DNA of 64,000 bases from Streptomyces sp. SLBN-31 (GTDB taxonomy: Bacteria; Actinomycetota; Actinomycetes; Streptomycetales; Streptomycetaceae), in NCBI RefSeq assembly GCF_006715395.1, contig NZ_VFNC01000002.1:2108001-2172000 (forward strand), given 5' to 3'. This document shows positions 53,327 to 61,596 of this stretch, piece by piece. Position numbers and translations under genes: made by a program. Under the pieces are notes generated by a model. That model was not told the DNA's origin, searched no databases, and saw nothing but the letters and a program-made list of their open reading frames with translations. Numbering within the stretch: the stretch's first letter is position 1; each line of letters opens with the position of its first letter.

Positions 53327-54307
53327 ATGCTCGAAGACCCCACGACCGCAGCGTCCTTCCCCACCGGGTGGCCGACCGCGTATCCCCCTGGATACGCGGT
53401 CGTTGACGTGGAGACGACCGGCCTGGCCCGGGACGACCGGATAATCTCCGCGGCCGTCTACCGGCTGGACGCGCGCGGTGAGGTCGAGGACCACTGGTAC
53501 ACGCTGGTCAACCCGGAGCGGGACCCGGGCCCGGTGTGGATCCACGGTCTGACGAGCGAGGTGCTGGAGAGCGCGCCCCTTTTCACGGACATCGCCGAGG
53601 AGTTCGCGACCCGCCTGGAGGGCCGGGTGCTCGTGGCGCACAACGCGGTCTTCGACTGGCAGATGATCGCACGGGAGTACGCGCGCGCCCGGCGCGAGGC
53701 GCCGGTGCGCCAGCGGCTGTGCACCATCGCGCTCTCCAAGGAGCTGGGGCTGCCGCTGCCCAACCACAAGCTGGAGTCGCTGGCCGCCCACTTCGGCGTC
53801 GTGCAGCGGCGCGCGCATCACGCGCTGGACGACGCGCGCGTGCTCGCGGAGGCGTTCCGGCCGAGCCTGAGGGCCGCGGCGGCGGGCGGCGTACGGCTGC
53901 CTCTGCTGGAGTGCCGGCCGCTGACGGAGTTCACCGACCGGCCGGTGCCCCGCCAGGCGGGCGGCTACGGCGGCTACCGGCCGACGAGTTGGCGCCCCTC
54001 TCGCAAGAGGCCCGCATGCCCCCATCCCAACCCCGGTCGTTACGAGGACGGCAAACCGCTCAAGCAGGGCATGCGGGTCGCCTTCTCCGGGGACACCTCC
54101 GTCGAGCGGGAGCTGCTGGAGGACCGCGCGGCCGAGGCCGGCCTGCATGTCGCCACCAGCCTGTCCCGGCTGACCAGCCTGCTGGTCACCAACGACCCCG
54201 ACTCCGGCACGTCGAAAGTGGTCAAGGCCCGGCAGTACGGGACGCCGGTGGTGGACGAGGCGGCGTTCGGACAGCTGCTCAGGGACGTCGAACCGGCGGA
54301 CGAGTGA
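53327..54307 (+). CDS. DEDDh 3'-5' exonuclease fused to a BRCT domain
   Basis: This 326-residue protein has an epsilon-type exonuclease domain (about 22-190): Asp27 and Glu29 in VVDVETTGL, the LVAHNAVFDW motif and HHALDDARVLAEAF, completing a DEDDh set. A linker with Arg/Pro-rich sequence leads to a C-terminal BRCT-like domain (about 243-325; MRVAFSGDTSVERELLEDRA). It is probably a DNA repair or processing nuclease. ATG at 53327 has TATCCT 8 bp upstream and only a weak ribosome site. The divergent VIT gene lies 198 bp to the left. Confidence 0.9.
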   Translation: MLEDPTTAASFPTGWPTAYPPGYAVVDVETTGLARDDRIISAAVYRLDARGEVEDHWYTLVNPERDPGPVWIHGLTSEVLESAPLFTDIAEEFATRLEGRVLVAHNAVFDWQMIAREYARARREAPVRQRLCTIALSKELGLPLPNHKLESLAAHFGVVQRRAHHALDDARVLAEAFRPSLRAAAAGGVRLPLLECRPLTEFTDRPVPRQAGGYGGYRPTSWRPSRKRPACPHPNPGRYEDGKPLKQGMRVAFSGDTSVERELLEDRAAEAGLHVATSLSRLTSLLVTNDPDSGTSKVVKARQYGTPVVDEAAFGQLLRDVEPADE

Positions 54308-54387
54308 CCCGTACGGACGGGTGATTGCCGCGCGACTCGCCCGGCGCCCGCTCGCCCGCGCGGCGCCGACGGCCCACGCTGAGGCCC

Positions 54388-54621
54388 ATGGCGAGATGCG
54401 AAGTTTGCGGCAATGACTACGGAATGAGCTTTGAGGTGCACGCGCAGGGCGCGGTGCACGTCTTCGACTGCTTCTCCTGTGCGATCCATCGCATGGCACC
54501 CATCTGCGAGCACTGCCGGGTGCAGATCATCGGTCAGGGCGTCGAGGCCGACGGCCAGTGGTACTGCGGTGCCCACTGCGCCCGCGCGGCCGGGAAGGCC
54601 GGCATCGTCGACCGCGTCTGA
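54388..54621 (+). CDS. Small double zinc-knuckle protein
   Basis: This 77-residue protein has two CxxC-type pairs in each half: Cys4, Cys7, Cys28 and Cys31 (with His24 and His34 nearby), then Cys40, Cys43, Cys60 and Cys64. The spacing resembles a LIM-like double zinc site. There are no catalytic motifs, so binding of a protein or nucleic acid is possible. ATG at 54388 begins MARCEVCGNDYG; GAGGCCC precedes it. It lies between the exonuclease and SURF1 genes on the same strand. Confidence 0.85.
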   Translation: MARCEVCGNDYGMSFEVHAQGAVHVFDCFSCAIHRMAPICEHCRVQIIGQGVEADGQWYCGAHCARAAGKAGIVDRV

Positions 54622-54659
54622 GACGCACCCCTGGCGCAGGCACCCCACGGCCCGAGAGG

Positions 54660-54671
54660 TACGGTCGTGGG
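54660..54671 (+). promoter_or_regulatory. Putative -10 element of a leaderless SURF1 mRNA
   Basis: TACGGT (54660-54665) ends 6 bp before the GTG start, and no ribosome site is present. The same hexamer precedes serB at a similar distance. It is tentative because no -35 was identified. Confidence 0.35.
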
Positions 54672-55463
54672 GTGTACCGCTTCCTGTTGACCCGGCAGTG
54701 GGTGATCCTCACGCTGGTCGCCCTGCTGCTCATCCCCACGATGATCAGGCTGGGCATCTGGCAGATGCACCGCTACGAGATGCGCTCCGCGCGCAACCAG
54801 CTGGTGTCGGACGCGCTGCACGCCAAGCCCGTACCGGTGGAGAAGCTGACCTCCCCTGGGCACACCGTCACCACCCACGACCGGTACCGCACGGTGAGCG
54901 CGAAGGGGCACTTCGACACCGCGCACGAGGTCGTCGTGCGCCGCCGCACCAACTCCGACGACGAGGTCGGCTACCACGTCCTGACCCCCTTCGTGCTGTC
55001 GGACGGCAGGGTGCTGCTGGTCAACCGGGGCTGGATCCCCTCCGACGGCCCGAGCCAGACCACCTTCCCCCGGGTTCCCGCGCCGCCGAGCGGCCAGGTC
55101 ACCGTCCAGGGCCGGCTGATGCCCGACGAAACGACCGCGGCGAGCGGCATCAAGGACCTCCAGGGGCTCCCGGCCCGGCAGATCATGCTGATCAACAGCG
55201 AGGAGCAGGCCCGGCGCCTGCACGCCGAGGTCCTCGGCGGCTACATCCAGCAGACGGCGCCCGAGCCGAAGGGCGACAGCCCGGAGCAGATCTCCGACCC
55301 GGGCAAGGAGGACGCCCCGCTGAACTACGCGTACATGATCCAGTGGTGGCTGTTCGCGGCGGGTGTGCCGTACGGCTGGTGGATCCTGGTGCGCCGGGAG
55401 CGCCGCGACCGGGCGGCTGCGGCCAAGGACACGGATCAGGAAGCGGAACCGGCGTCGGTATGA
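54672..55463 (+). CDS. SURF1-family cytochrome oxidase assembly protein
   Basis: This 263-residue membrane protein has the SURF1 layout: helix 1 (about 10-30; WVILTLVALLLIPTMIRLGIW), a large extracytoplasmic domain (about 35-215) with HVLTPFVLSDGRVLLVNRGW, and helix 2 (about 221-242; YMIQWWLFAAGVPYGWWILV). It helps assemble cytochrome c oxidase. GTG at 54672 gives MYRFLLTRQW, the normal start. Convergent with the TPR-like hypothetical gene with only 3 bp between stops. Confidence 0.92.
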   Translation: MYRFLLTRQWVILTLVALLLIPTMIRLGIWQMHRYEMRSARNQLVSDALHAKPVPVEKLTSPGHTVTTHDRYRTVSAKGHFDTAHEVVVRRRTNSDDEVGYHVLTPFVLSDGRVLLVNRGWIPSDGPSQTTFPRVPAPPSGQVTVQGRLMPDETTAASGIKDLQGLPARQIMLINSEEQARRLHAEVLGGYIQQTAPEPKGDSPEQISDPGKEDAPLNYAYMIQWWLFAAGVPYGWWILVRRERRDRAAAAKDTDQEAEPASV

Positions 55464-55466
55464 CGC

Positions 55467-56399
55467 TCACCGTCCGAGACGGTCGCGCCAGTACAGGAAC
55501 GTGCGCTGCGGCTCTGGCAGCAGTTCCCACGGGTGGGGTGTCATGTGGCGGCCCATGCGCCGGAAGACGGCGGCGGCCTCGTCCGGGCGGTGCATCCGGA
55601 TCAGGGCAAAGGCGAGGACGTTGAGGTCGGCGACGCCCTCGGCGTGCGGCGCGGCCGCGGCGGCGAACCAGTCGGTCAGGGCCACGGCCACCTCGTCTGC
55701 GGCCCGGGGTTCGCGCCAGTGGGCGTCGGTCCCGAGGGACATCTGCCGCTGCCGGTGGGTGACGAGTTCCACGCGGGCCGCGACGGGGAGCAGGGCGAGC
55801 GGTGATCCGTGTGGTGCGCGGGCCGCGGCCTGCCGGGCGAACTCCAGCATGTCGTCGACCGTGCCGTGCCCGCGCGGGGACAGGTAGCGCAGCAGCTGGT
55901 GGTAGGCGGTGCGGTGCCAGGGGGCACGGGTGACGGCCTCGCTCCACACCGGGACCGCGTCACGGACAGGGACGGCGAAGGAGTGCATCAACTCCAGCAA
56001 CGCCAGCCACGGGGTCGGGTCCTCGGGGCAGCACTCGGCTGCCCGCAGACACGCCCGCTCGGCCGCCCGAGCCTCGTCCCGCCCCCCGGCGACGGCCCGG
56101 ACCGAGCGCACCCATGCCTCGAGCACCAGGGCGTCCCCGTCGCCGGGCCGGTCGGCGGACCACCGCTCACTGACCGAGGGCGGTAGGGCGCGCGCCAGCA
56201 CGGAGACCCGGTGCGCCCTGCGGTCCCAGTCCCGTCCGGTCCTGCCCAGCAGTTCCGCGACCGGTTCCCAGAGCGGACGGGTGCGCCCGGCGCCGAGGCC
56301 GTGGAGCTGCGGCGCGGGGCGGAGTTCGGTCAGGGTCGCGTGCAGGGCGTGGTCGTCCAGCGCGGGGCGGACGACCAGGGAGGGGCGGCGTCTCAGCAT
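55467..56399 (-). CDS. Hypothetical helical protein with TPR-like repeats
   Basis: This 310-residue protein has helix pairs rich in Ala and Arg and resembles tetratricopeptide folds, for example ACLRAAECCPEDPTPWLALLEL and VWSEAVTRAPWHRTAYHQLL. It has no catalytic motif, signal or membrane segment. ATG at 56399 begins MLRRRPSLVVRPALDDHAL; longer in-frame starts lack support. I do not recognise a named family. It probably mediates protein contacts (inference from fold). Confidence 0.75.
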   Translation of the reverse strand: MLRRRPSLVVRPALDDHALHATLTELRPAPQLHGLGAGRTRPLWEPVAELLGRTGRDWDRRAHRVSVLARALPPSVSERWSADRPGDGDALVLEAWVRSVRAVAGGRDEARAAERACLRAAECCPEDPTPWLALLELMHSFAVPVRDAVPVWSEAVTRAPWHRTAYHQLLRYLSPRGHGTVDDMLEFARQAAARAPHGSPLALLPVAARVELVTHRQRQMSLGTDAHWREPRAADEVAVALTDWFAAAAAPHAEGVADLNVLAFALIRMHRPDEAAAVFRRMGRHMTPHPWELLPEPQRTFLYWRDRLGR

Positions 56400-56498
56400 C
56401 TCGTTCCCGGGGAGAAGGGTAGAGGTCGACGAGGTCGCGCGTGGCGGCCCACCCCGGTGCCGGGAGGGAGCCGCCACGGCGCCGACGGCGACAGGGAG

Positions 56499-56681
56499 TC
56501 AGCAGCACCTGCTCTGCGGACGGTTCTCGTGATGCAGCGTGCGCAGCACCTGGTACTCCCGCCGGGTCGGCAGCGGAGCCTGCGGGTGATGACGGGCGTG
56601 CCGTTCGCAGTAGCGGTCGTACTCCGCCTCGCCGGTCAGCTCCCGCAGATACCAGCGCACCGCTCGCACCCAGGTCCTCAC
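56499..56681 (-). CDS. YbdD/YjiX-family small protein
   Basis: This 60-residue protein of the short DUF466 family has the conserved YLRELTGEAEYDRYCERH core. Its GTG start at 56681 overlaps the cstA stop (GTGA, 56678-56681), the same cstA-ybdD pairing known in enterobacteria. It is likely an accessory factor of the CstA transporter. It is short enough to be missed by many gene finders. Confidence 0.9.
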   Translation of the reverse strand: MRTWVRAVRWYLRELTGEAEYDRYCERHARHHPQAPLPTRREYQVLRTLHHENRPQSRCC

Positions 56682-58819
56682 GGCCCCACCTCCACCAGTT
56701 CCGGCGCCGTGCCGATGCGGGACTCCACGTACGGCGCCTCGGCCGTGGGCAGCGCGCCCGGCGACCGCACGGCCCGGACGCACACCACCGCCGCGTTGAC
56801 GATCACGACCGCGACGAGCAGCAGGAACAGGGCGATCAGGACGCCGTCGACGGTGGAGTTGGTGACCACGGTGTGCATGTCGTCGAGGGACTTGGCGGGC
56901 GGCAGGACATGGCCGGCGCCGAGGGCGTCGGCGTACTTCGCTCGCTGGGCGAAGAAGCCGACCCGGGGGTCGTCGGAGAAGATCTTCTGCCAGCCCGCGG
57001 TGAAGGTGACCGCGGTGACCCAGGCGAGCGGGAGCCCGGTGACCCAGGCCCAGCGCAGGCGGCCGGACTTCACCAGGATCGTGGTGCACACGGTCAGGGC
57101 CACCGCCGCCAGCAGCTGGTTGGCGATGCCGAACAGCGGGAAGAGCTGGTTGATTCCGCCGAGCGGGTCGGTGGCCCCGGTGTAGAGGAAGTAGCCCCAG
57201 GCGGCCACGACCAGCCCGCTGCACAGCCAGATGCCGGGCTTCCAGTTGACCCGGCCGACCGGCTTGAAGACGTTGCCGAGCATGTCCTGGAGCATGAAGC
57301 GTCCGACCCGGGTGCCCGCGTCGACCGTGGTCAGGATGAACAGCGCCTCGAACATGATCGCGAAGTGGTACCAGAAGGCCTTGAGCGCGCTGCCGCCGAA
57401 GATGCCGGAGAAGATCTCCGACATGCCGACGGCGAGGGTCGGGGCGCCGCCGGAGCGGGCGATCAGGGTCTGTTCCTCGACCGCCCTGGCCGCGTGGGTC
57501 AGCTGGTCGGGGGTGATGGTGAAGCCGAGGCCGGCGACCGCGTGGGAGGCGGACTGGGCCGTCGTGCCGAGGAGGCCCGCGGGGGCGTTCATGGCGTAGT
57601 ACAGACCCGGCTCCAGGGTGGCCGCGGCGATCAGCGCCATGATCGCGACGAACGACTCCATCAGCATGGCGCCGTAGCCGATCAGCCGGACCTGGGACTC
57701 CTTCTCGATCAGCTTCGGCGTCGTGCCGGAGGAGACCAGGGCGTGGAATCCGGACAGGGCGCCGCAGGCGATCGTGATGAACAGGAAGGGGAAGAGGGAC
57801 CCGGCGAAGACCGGCCCCGCCCCCGAGGTCGCGAACTCGCTGACCGCGTCCGCGTGCAGCACCGGTGCGGCGATCACGACCCCGACCGCGAGCAGCGCGA
57901 TGGTGCCGATCTTCATGAAGGTGGAGAGGTAGTCGCGCGGGGCCAGGAGCATCCACACCGGGAGCACGGAGGCGACGAAGCCGTAGCCGATCAGGCAGAA
58001 GACCAGGGTCGTGGGGCTGAGGGTGAAGGCGGACGCCAGCGAGGAGTCCTGCACCCAGCTGCCGCCGGCGATCGCCATCAGGAGCAGGGTCACGCCGATG
58101 AGGCTGGTCTCCACGACCCGGCCGGGTCGGACGCGGTGCAGCCAGAAGCCCATGAACAGGGCGATGGGGACGGTCATCGCGACGGAGAAGGTGCCCCACG
58201 GGGAGTGCGCGAGGGCGTTGACGACGACCAGGGCCAGCACGCCCAGGAGGATGATCATGATGGCGAACACGGCGATCAGTGCCGCCGCCCCGCCCGCCCG
58301 GCCGATCTCGTCCCGTGCCATCTGGCCGAGCGAGGTGCCGTCCCGGCGCATGGACAGGAACAGGACGACCATGTCCTGTACCGCGCCCGCGAAGATCACG
58401 CCGGCGACGATCCAGAGGGTGCCCGGCAGGTAGCCCATCTGGGCCGCGAGGACCGGGCCCACGAGCGGTCCGGCCCCGGCGATCGCGGCGAAGTGGTGGC
58501 CGAGCAGCACGCGCCGGTCGGTGGGATGGAAGTCGACACCGTCCTCCAGCCGCTCGGCGGGCGTGGCCCGGCGGTCGTCGGGCCGCAGGACGCGTCGGGC
58601 GATGAAGCGGGAGTAGAAGCGGTAGGCGACGGCGTACGAGCCGAGGGCGGCGACGACCAGCCAGACCGCGGAGATCTTCTCGCCGCGGGCCAGGGCGAGG
58701 ACACCCCAGGCGACGGCGCCGAGCAGGGAGACGGTGGTCCAGAGCAGGACCGACCTCAGTGACATACGTGACTTTTCGGGCGCCTTGGTGTCGGCTTCGG
58801 GCAGGGCTGTCGCGGGCAT
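56678..58819 (-). CDS. cstA: CstA-family carbon starvation/pyruvate transporter
   Basis: This 713-residue protein has about sixteen helices and long matches to CstA, including GHHFAAIAGAGPLVGPVLAAQMGYLPGTLW (written here only as a known family block), SGTTPKL and VDAGTRVGRFM. CstA and BtsT take up pyruvate or peptides during carbon starvation. A short N-terminal cytoplasmic tail (about 1-20) precedes the first helix. ATG at 58819 follows GGAGCCGCC. It is co-translated with the YbdD-like gene. A possible leader ORF lies 82 bp upstream. Confidence 0.94.
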   Translation of the reverse strand: MPATALPEADTKAPEKSRMSLRSVLLWTTVSLLGAVAWGVLALARGEKISAVWLVVAALGSYAVAYRFYSRFIARRVLRPDDRRATPAERLEDGVDFHPTDRRVLLGHHFAAIAGAGPLVGPVLAAQMGYLPGTLWIVAGVIFAGAVQDMVVLFLSMRRDGTSLGQMARDEIGRAGGAAALIAVFAIMIILLGVLALVVVNALAHSPWGTFSVAMTVPIALFMGFWLHRVRPGRVVETSLIGVTLLLMAIAGGSWVQDSSLASAFTLSPTTLVFCLIGYGFVASVLPVWMLLAPRDYLSTFMKIGTIALLAVGVVIAAPVLHADAVSEFATSGAGPVFAGSLFPFLFITIACGALSGFHALVSSGTTPKLIEKESQVRLIGYGAMLMESFVAIMALIAAATLEPGLYYAMNAPAGLLGTTAQSASHAVAGLGFTITPDQLTHAARAVEEQTLIARSGGAPTLAVGMSEIFSGIFGGSALKAFWYHFAIMFEALFILTTVDAGTRVGRFMLQDMLGNVFKPVGRVNWKPGIWLCSGLVVAAWGYFLYTGATDPLGGINQLFPLFGIANQLLAAVALTVCTTILVKSGRLRWAWVTGLPLAWVTAVTFTAGWQKIFSDDPRVGFFAQRAKYADALGAGHVLPPAKSLDDMHTVVTNSTVDGVLIALFLLLVAVVIVNAAVVCVRAVRSPGALPTAEAPYVESRIGTAPELVEVGP

Positions 58820-59162
58820 GGCGGCTCCTCACCGGAGAACGGTGTGACGACGTACGGGTCGGAAAAGGGAATTCAGCTCGGCCGACGGACCGGCCGGGCG
58901 GTCACGAGGGGACCGACGGCGGGCCTGCGACGGGCGCGAGGAGCGGTACGGCGATCGCGACGCGCCGTAGCCGGTGATGACCGTGGGGTGCCATGACCTG
59001 CGCTCCTCTCCCGCTCGCTGTCGGTCTGTGCAAGAGTTGCCCACCCCCCGGGACCGGTTGACAGCGCATGTCCAGAAGATTTCCCGCCGGTTTCCTGTCC
59101 TCCGTTCCGGCCGCTCGCGCAACTCCCGCACGAGGGTTCAGGCACACCAAGGACGGTGACCC
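58820..59162. promoter_or_regulatory. Divergent intergenic region between cstA and the symporter operon
   Basis: This 343-bp gap should hold the promoters of both divergent operons. Besides the 30-codon minus-strand ORF at 58902-58994 I see no gene, terminator or clear palindrome. No hexamer pair stands out enough to call a promoter. Confidence 0.5.
58902..58994 (-). CDS. Possible 30-codon leader ORF upstream of cstA
   Basis: A minus-strand ATG at 58994 follows GAGAGGAGCGCAGGTC, a strong ribosome site, and opens a 30-residue frame. It begins MAPHGHHRLRRVAIAV and is followed by a hydrophobic Pro-rich end. It stops 82 bp before cstA. The good ribosome site and the His/Arg-rich start resemble regulatory leader peptides of actinomycetes, but no known leader signature is matched. 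It could instead be a chance frame. Confidence 0.35.
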   Translation of the reverse strand: MAPHGHHRLRRVAIAVPLLAPVAGPPSVPS

Positions 59163-60704
59163 ATGGCCGACGGCGCCATGACCGCGACGTTCCTCGCCGT
59201 GATCGGCGGGGCGTCGCTGCTCGCCGTGACCGCACGGCGCCTGCGTCCCAGCGACCGCCTGCCGTCCCTGGAGGGCTGGGCGCTGGCCGACCGCAGTCTG
59301 GGCCCGGTCTGGACGTGGTTCTTGCTGGGCGGCACGATCTTCACGGCGTACACCTTCACCGCCGTACCCGGACTGGCGTACGGCAACGGCGCGCCCGCCT
59401 TCTTCGCGGTGCCGTACACGATCATCGTCTGCCCCATCGCCTTCGTGCTGCTCAGCCGCCTGTGGACCGTGGCCCGCGCGCACGGCTACGTCACCGCGGC
59501 GGACTTCGTGCGCGGACGGTACGGCTCGCCGTCGCTGGCCCTGGTCGTCGCGCTCACCGGGATCCTCGCGACCATGCCGTACCTGGCGCTCCAACTGCTG
59601 GGCATACGGGCGGTGCTGACCGCCGGGGGCGTGTATCCGCGCGGTGCGGCCGGGGACCTGGCGATGGTGGCGCTGTTCGCGGGGCTCGCGGTGGCCACCT
59701 ACCGGCACGGATTGCGGGCGCCGACGGTCATCTCGGCGCTGAAGGCGGTCGCCGTGTTCGTGTCGCTGACCGCGGTGACCTGGCTGGTCTTCGAGCGGCT
59801 CGGCGGGCCGGGCAGGGTCTTCGACGGCGCGGCGCGCCGGCTGGGCAGCCCGGCACTGGTCCTGACACCTCAGCAGCAGCCCGCGTACGCGACCCTCGCC
59901 CTGGGCTCGGCACTGGCGCTGCTGATGTACCCGCACGTGCTGACGGCGGGGTTCGCCGCCGACGGGCCGCGCACCCTGCGCAAGGTCTCCGCGGCACTGC
60001 CCGCCTGGACAGGGCTGCTCGCCCTGTTCGGCTTCCTCGGCATCGCGGCGCTGGCCGCGGGCGTGCGCGCGCCCGGGGGCGCCGCGGAGGCCGCCGTTCC
60101 GATGCTGGTGGACCGGCTGATGCCGGGGCCGCTGGCCGGGCTGGTGTTCGGCGCGATCACCGTGGGCGCCCTGGTCCCGGCGGCCGTGATGTCCATCGCG
60201 GCGGCCACCGCCTTCGTACGCAATGTGTACGTCGAGTACGTGCACCCCACGGCCACGCCCAAGCGGCAGGTCCGCATCGCCAAGGCCGTCTCGCTGACCG
60301 CGAAGGTGGGAGCGGTGGCGTTCGTGTTCGGGCTGCGCGACCAGGACGCGGTCAACCTCCAGCTGCTCGGCGGGGTCTGGATCCTGCAGATCTTCCCGGC
60401 CGTGGCCGTCGGCCTGTTCACCGGGCGGCTGCATCCGCGTGCCCTGCTCGCCGGCTGGGGCGCGGGCATGCTCGCCGGGACGTTCCTGGTCGTGCGCGAG
60501 GGGTTCTCGTCCATCGTGTCCCTCGGCTTCGGACCGCTCCGGATCTACGCCGGCCTCGCCGCCCTGGTGCTGAACCTGGCCGTCGCGGTGGCCGGCACCG
60601 CCCTCCTCGAACGTCTCGGCGTCCCGCGCGGCGCCGACCTGACCGACCTGCCGTCGCGCCTGAGAGTCAGGCGACGCCCGGAGACGGGAGCGAACCAGCC
60701 GTGA
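59163..60704 (+). CDS. Sodium:solute symporter family protein
   Basis: This 513-residue SSS-type transporter has about thirteen helices. Blocks such as LADRSLGPVWTWFLLGGTIF, VTAADFVRGRYG and LVPAAVMSIAAATAFVRNVY match the family. The usual small DUF3311 partner gene is absent upstream. Its stop overlaps the start of the ECF sigma gene (GTGA, 60701-60704), so it heads an operon with regulatory and carbohydrate genes. The substrate is unknown. It differs clearly from the ActP-like symporter at 41.5 kb. Confidence 0.9.
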   Translation: MADGAMTATFLAVIGGASLLAVTARRLRPSDRLPSLEGWALADRSLGPVWTWFLLGGTIFTAYTFTAVPGLAYGNGAPAFFAVPYTIIVCPIAFVLLSRLWTVARAHGYVTAADFVRGRYGSPSLALVVALTGILATMPYLALQLLGIRAVLTAGGVYPRGAAGDLAMVALFAGLAVATYRHGLRAPTVISALKAVAVFVSLTAVTWLVFERLGGPGRVFDGAARRLGSPALVLTPQQQPAYATLALGSALALLMYPHVLTAGFAADGPRTLRKVSAALPAWTGLLALFGFLGIAALAAGVRAPGGAAEAAVPMLVDRLMPGPLAGLVFGAITVGALVPAAVMSIAAATAFVRNVYVEYVHPTATPKRQVRIAKAVSLTAKVGAVAFVFGLRDQDAVNLQLLGGVWILQIFPAVAVGLFTGRLHPRALLAGWGAGMLAGTFLVVREGFSSIVSLGFGPLRIYAGLAALVLNLAVAVAGTALLERLGVPRGADLTDLPSRLRVRRRPETGANQP

Positions 60705-61267
60705 GACGCAAGTACCCGACACCTGTGCCCGAGCCGCGCGTCGAGCCGCTCGCGCCGACGCCGGCCGACCCGGCCGACCTGGAGCGCGAGGCCGGGCTCG
60801 CGCGCCTCTTCGAGCTGCACTACTCCTCGATGCTGCGCCTTGCCGCACTGCTCGGCGCCGACGACCCGGAGAACGTGGTGGCCGAGGCGTACTACCAGAT
60901 CTACCGCAAGTGGCGGCGCCTGCGTGACGTCGAGGCGGCGGAGGCCTATCTGCGCTCCACGGTGTGCAATCTGACCCGGATGCGGATACGCCATCTCCAG
61001 GTCGCCCGCAGACACGTGGAGAACCCGCCCGAGGAGACCGTCGTCTCCGCCGAGAGCGCCGCGCTGCTCCGCGACGACCAGCGCGTCCTCATCGACGCGC
61101 TCCAGCAACTGCCCGCCCGGCAGCGCGAGGCACTGGTGCTGCGGCACTGGCTCGGGCTGAAGGAGGGTGAGATCGCCGCCGCGATGGGCATCTCCGGCGG
61201 CTCGGTGAAGACCCACACCTCCCGCGGCCTGGCCGCACTCACCCAGGCGATGGAGGCCCGGCGATGA
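60701..61267 (+). CDS. SigE-family ECF RNA polymerase sigma factor
   Basis: This 188-residue ECF factor has sigma region 2 (about 30-100; LFELHYSSMLRLAALLGADD, then AYLRSTVCNLTRMRIRH) and region 4 (about 128-182; LPARQREALVLRHWLGLKEG and GGSVKTHTSRGLAALTQ). It has the short form of the SigE-type family. GTG at 60701 overlaps the symporter stop, and its own stop overlaps the next ATG (61264-61267). The following single-pass protein may hold it at the membrane. The promoters it recognises are unknown. Confidence 0.92.
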   Translation: MRRKYPTPVPEPRVEPLAPTPADPADLEREAGLARLFELHYSSMLRLAALLGADDPENVVAEAYYQIYRKWRRLRDVEAAEAYLRSTVCNLTRMRIRHLQVARRHVENPPEETVVSAESAALLRDDQRVLIDALQQLPARQREALVLRHWLGLKEGEIAAAMGISGGSVKTHTSRGLAALTQAMEARR

Positions 61268-61563
61268 CGCACCGAGACGCGACCGGGTCGCGTGGCACCG
61301 GACCGGACCGCACCGAGCGGGAGTTGAGCGAGGCGCTGGCCGCGCTGGCCGAAGGGGTGCGCGCCGCCCCCGACGCGTACCGCACGGCGCGCGGCGAATG
61401 GCTGCGGCGGGAGCGCAGGCGACGCCTGGTGCTCGCCGTACTGATCGCCGTCGTCTTCACCCTCGCCACCCTGATCGGGCTGTGGGTGCTCAACCAGACG
61501 CCCTCCCATCAGGGCGTCGTCTTCTCGGGCATGGCGCACTCACTCCCCCGGCCCACCCGCTGA
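61264..61563 (+). CDS. Single-pass membrane protein, candidate anti-sigma factor
   Basis: This 99-residue protein has a helical cytoplasmic half (about 18-50; RELSEALAALAEGVRAAPDA) and one transmembrane helix (about 55-75; LVLAVLIAVVFTLATLIGLW), then a short outer tail. It lacks the HxxxCxxC motif of zinc anti-sigma factors. Position directly after an ECF gene, with a 4-bp overlap, is the typical place for the cognate anti-sigma. That role is inference. No family was recognised. Confidence 0.75.
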   Translation: MTHRDATGSRGTGPDRTERELSEALAALAEGVRAAPDAYRTARGEWLRRERRRRLVLAVLIAVVFTLATLIGLWVLNQTPSHQGVVFSGMAHSLPRPTR

Positions 61564-61596
61564 TTGTCATCTCGGCAGGCCGGGAACCCGCAACTC

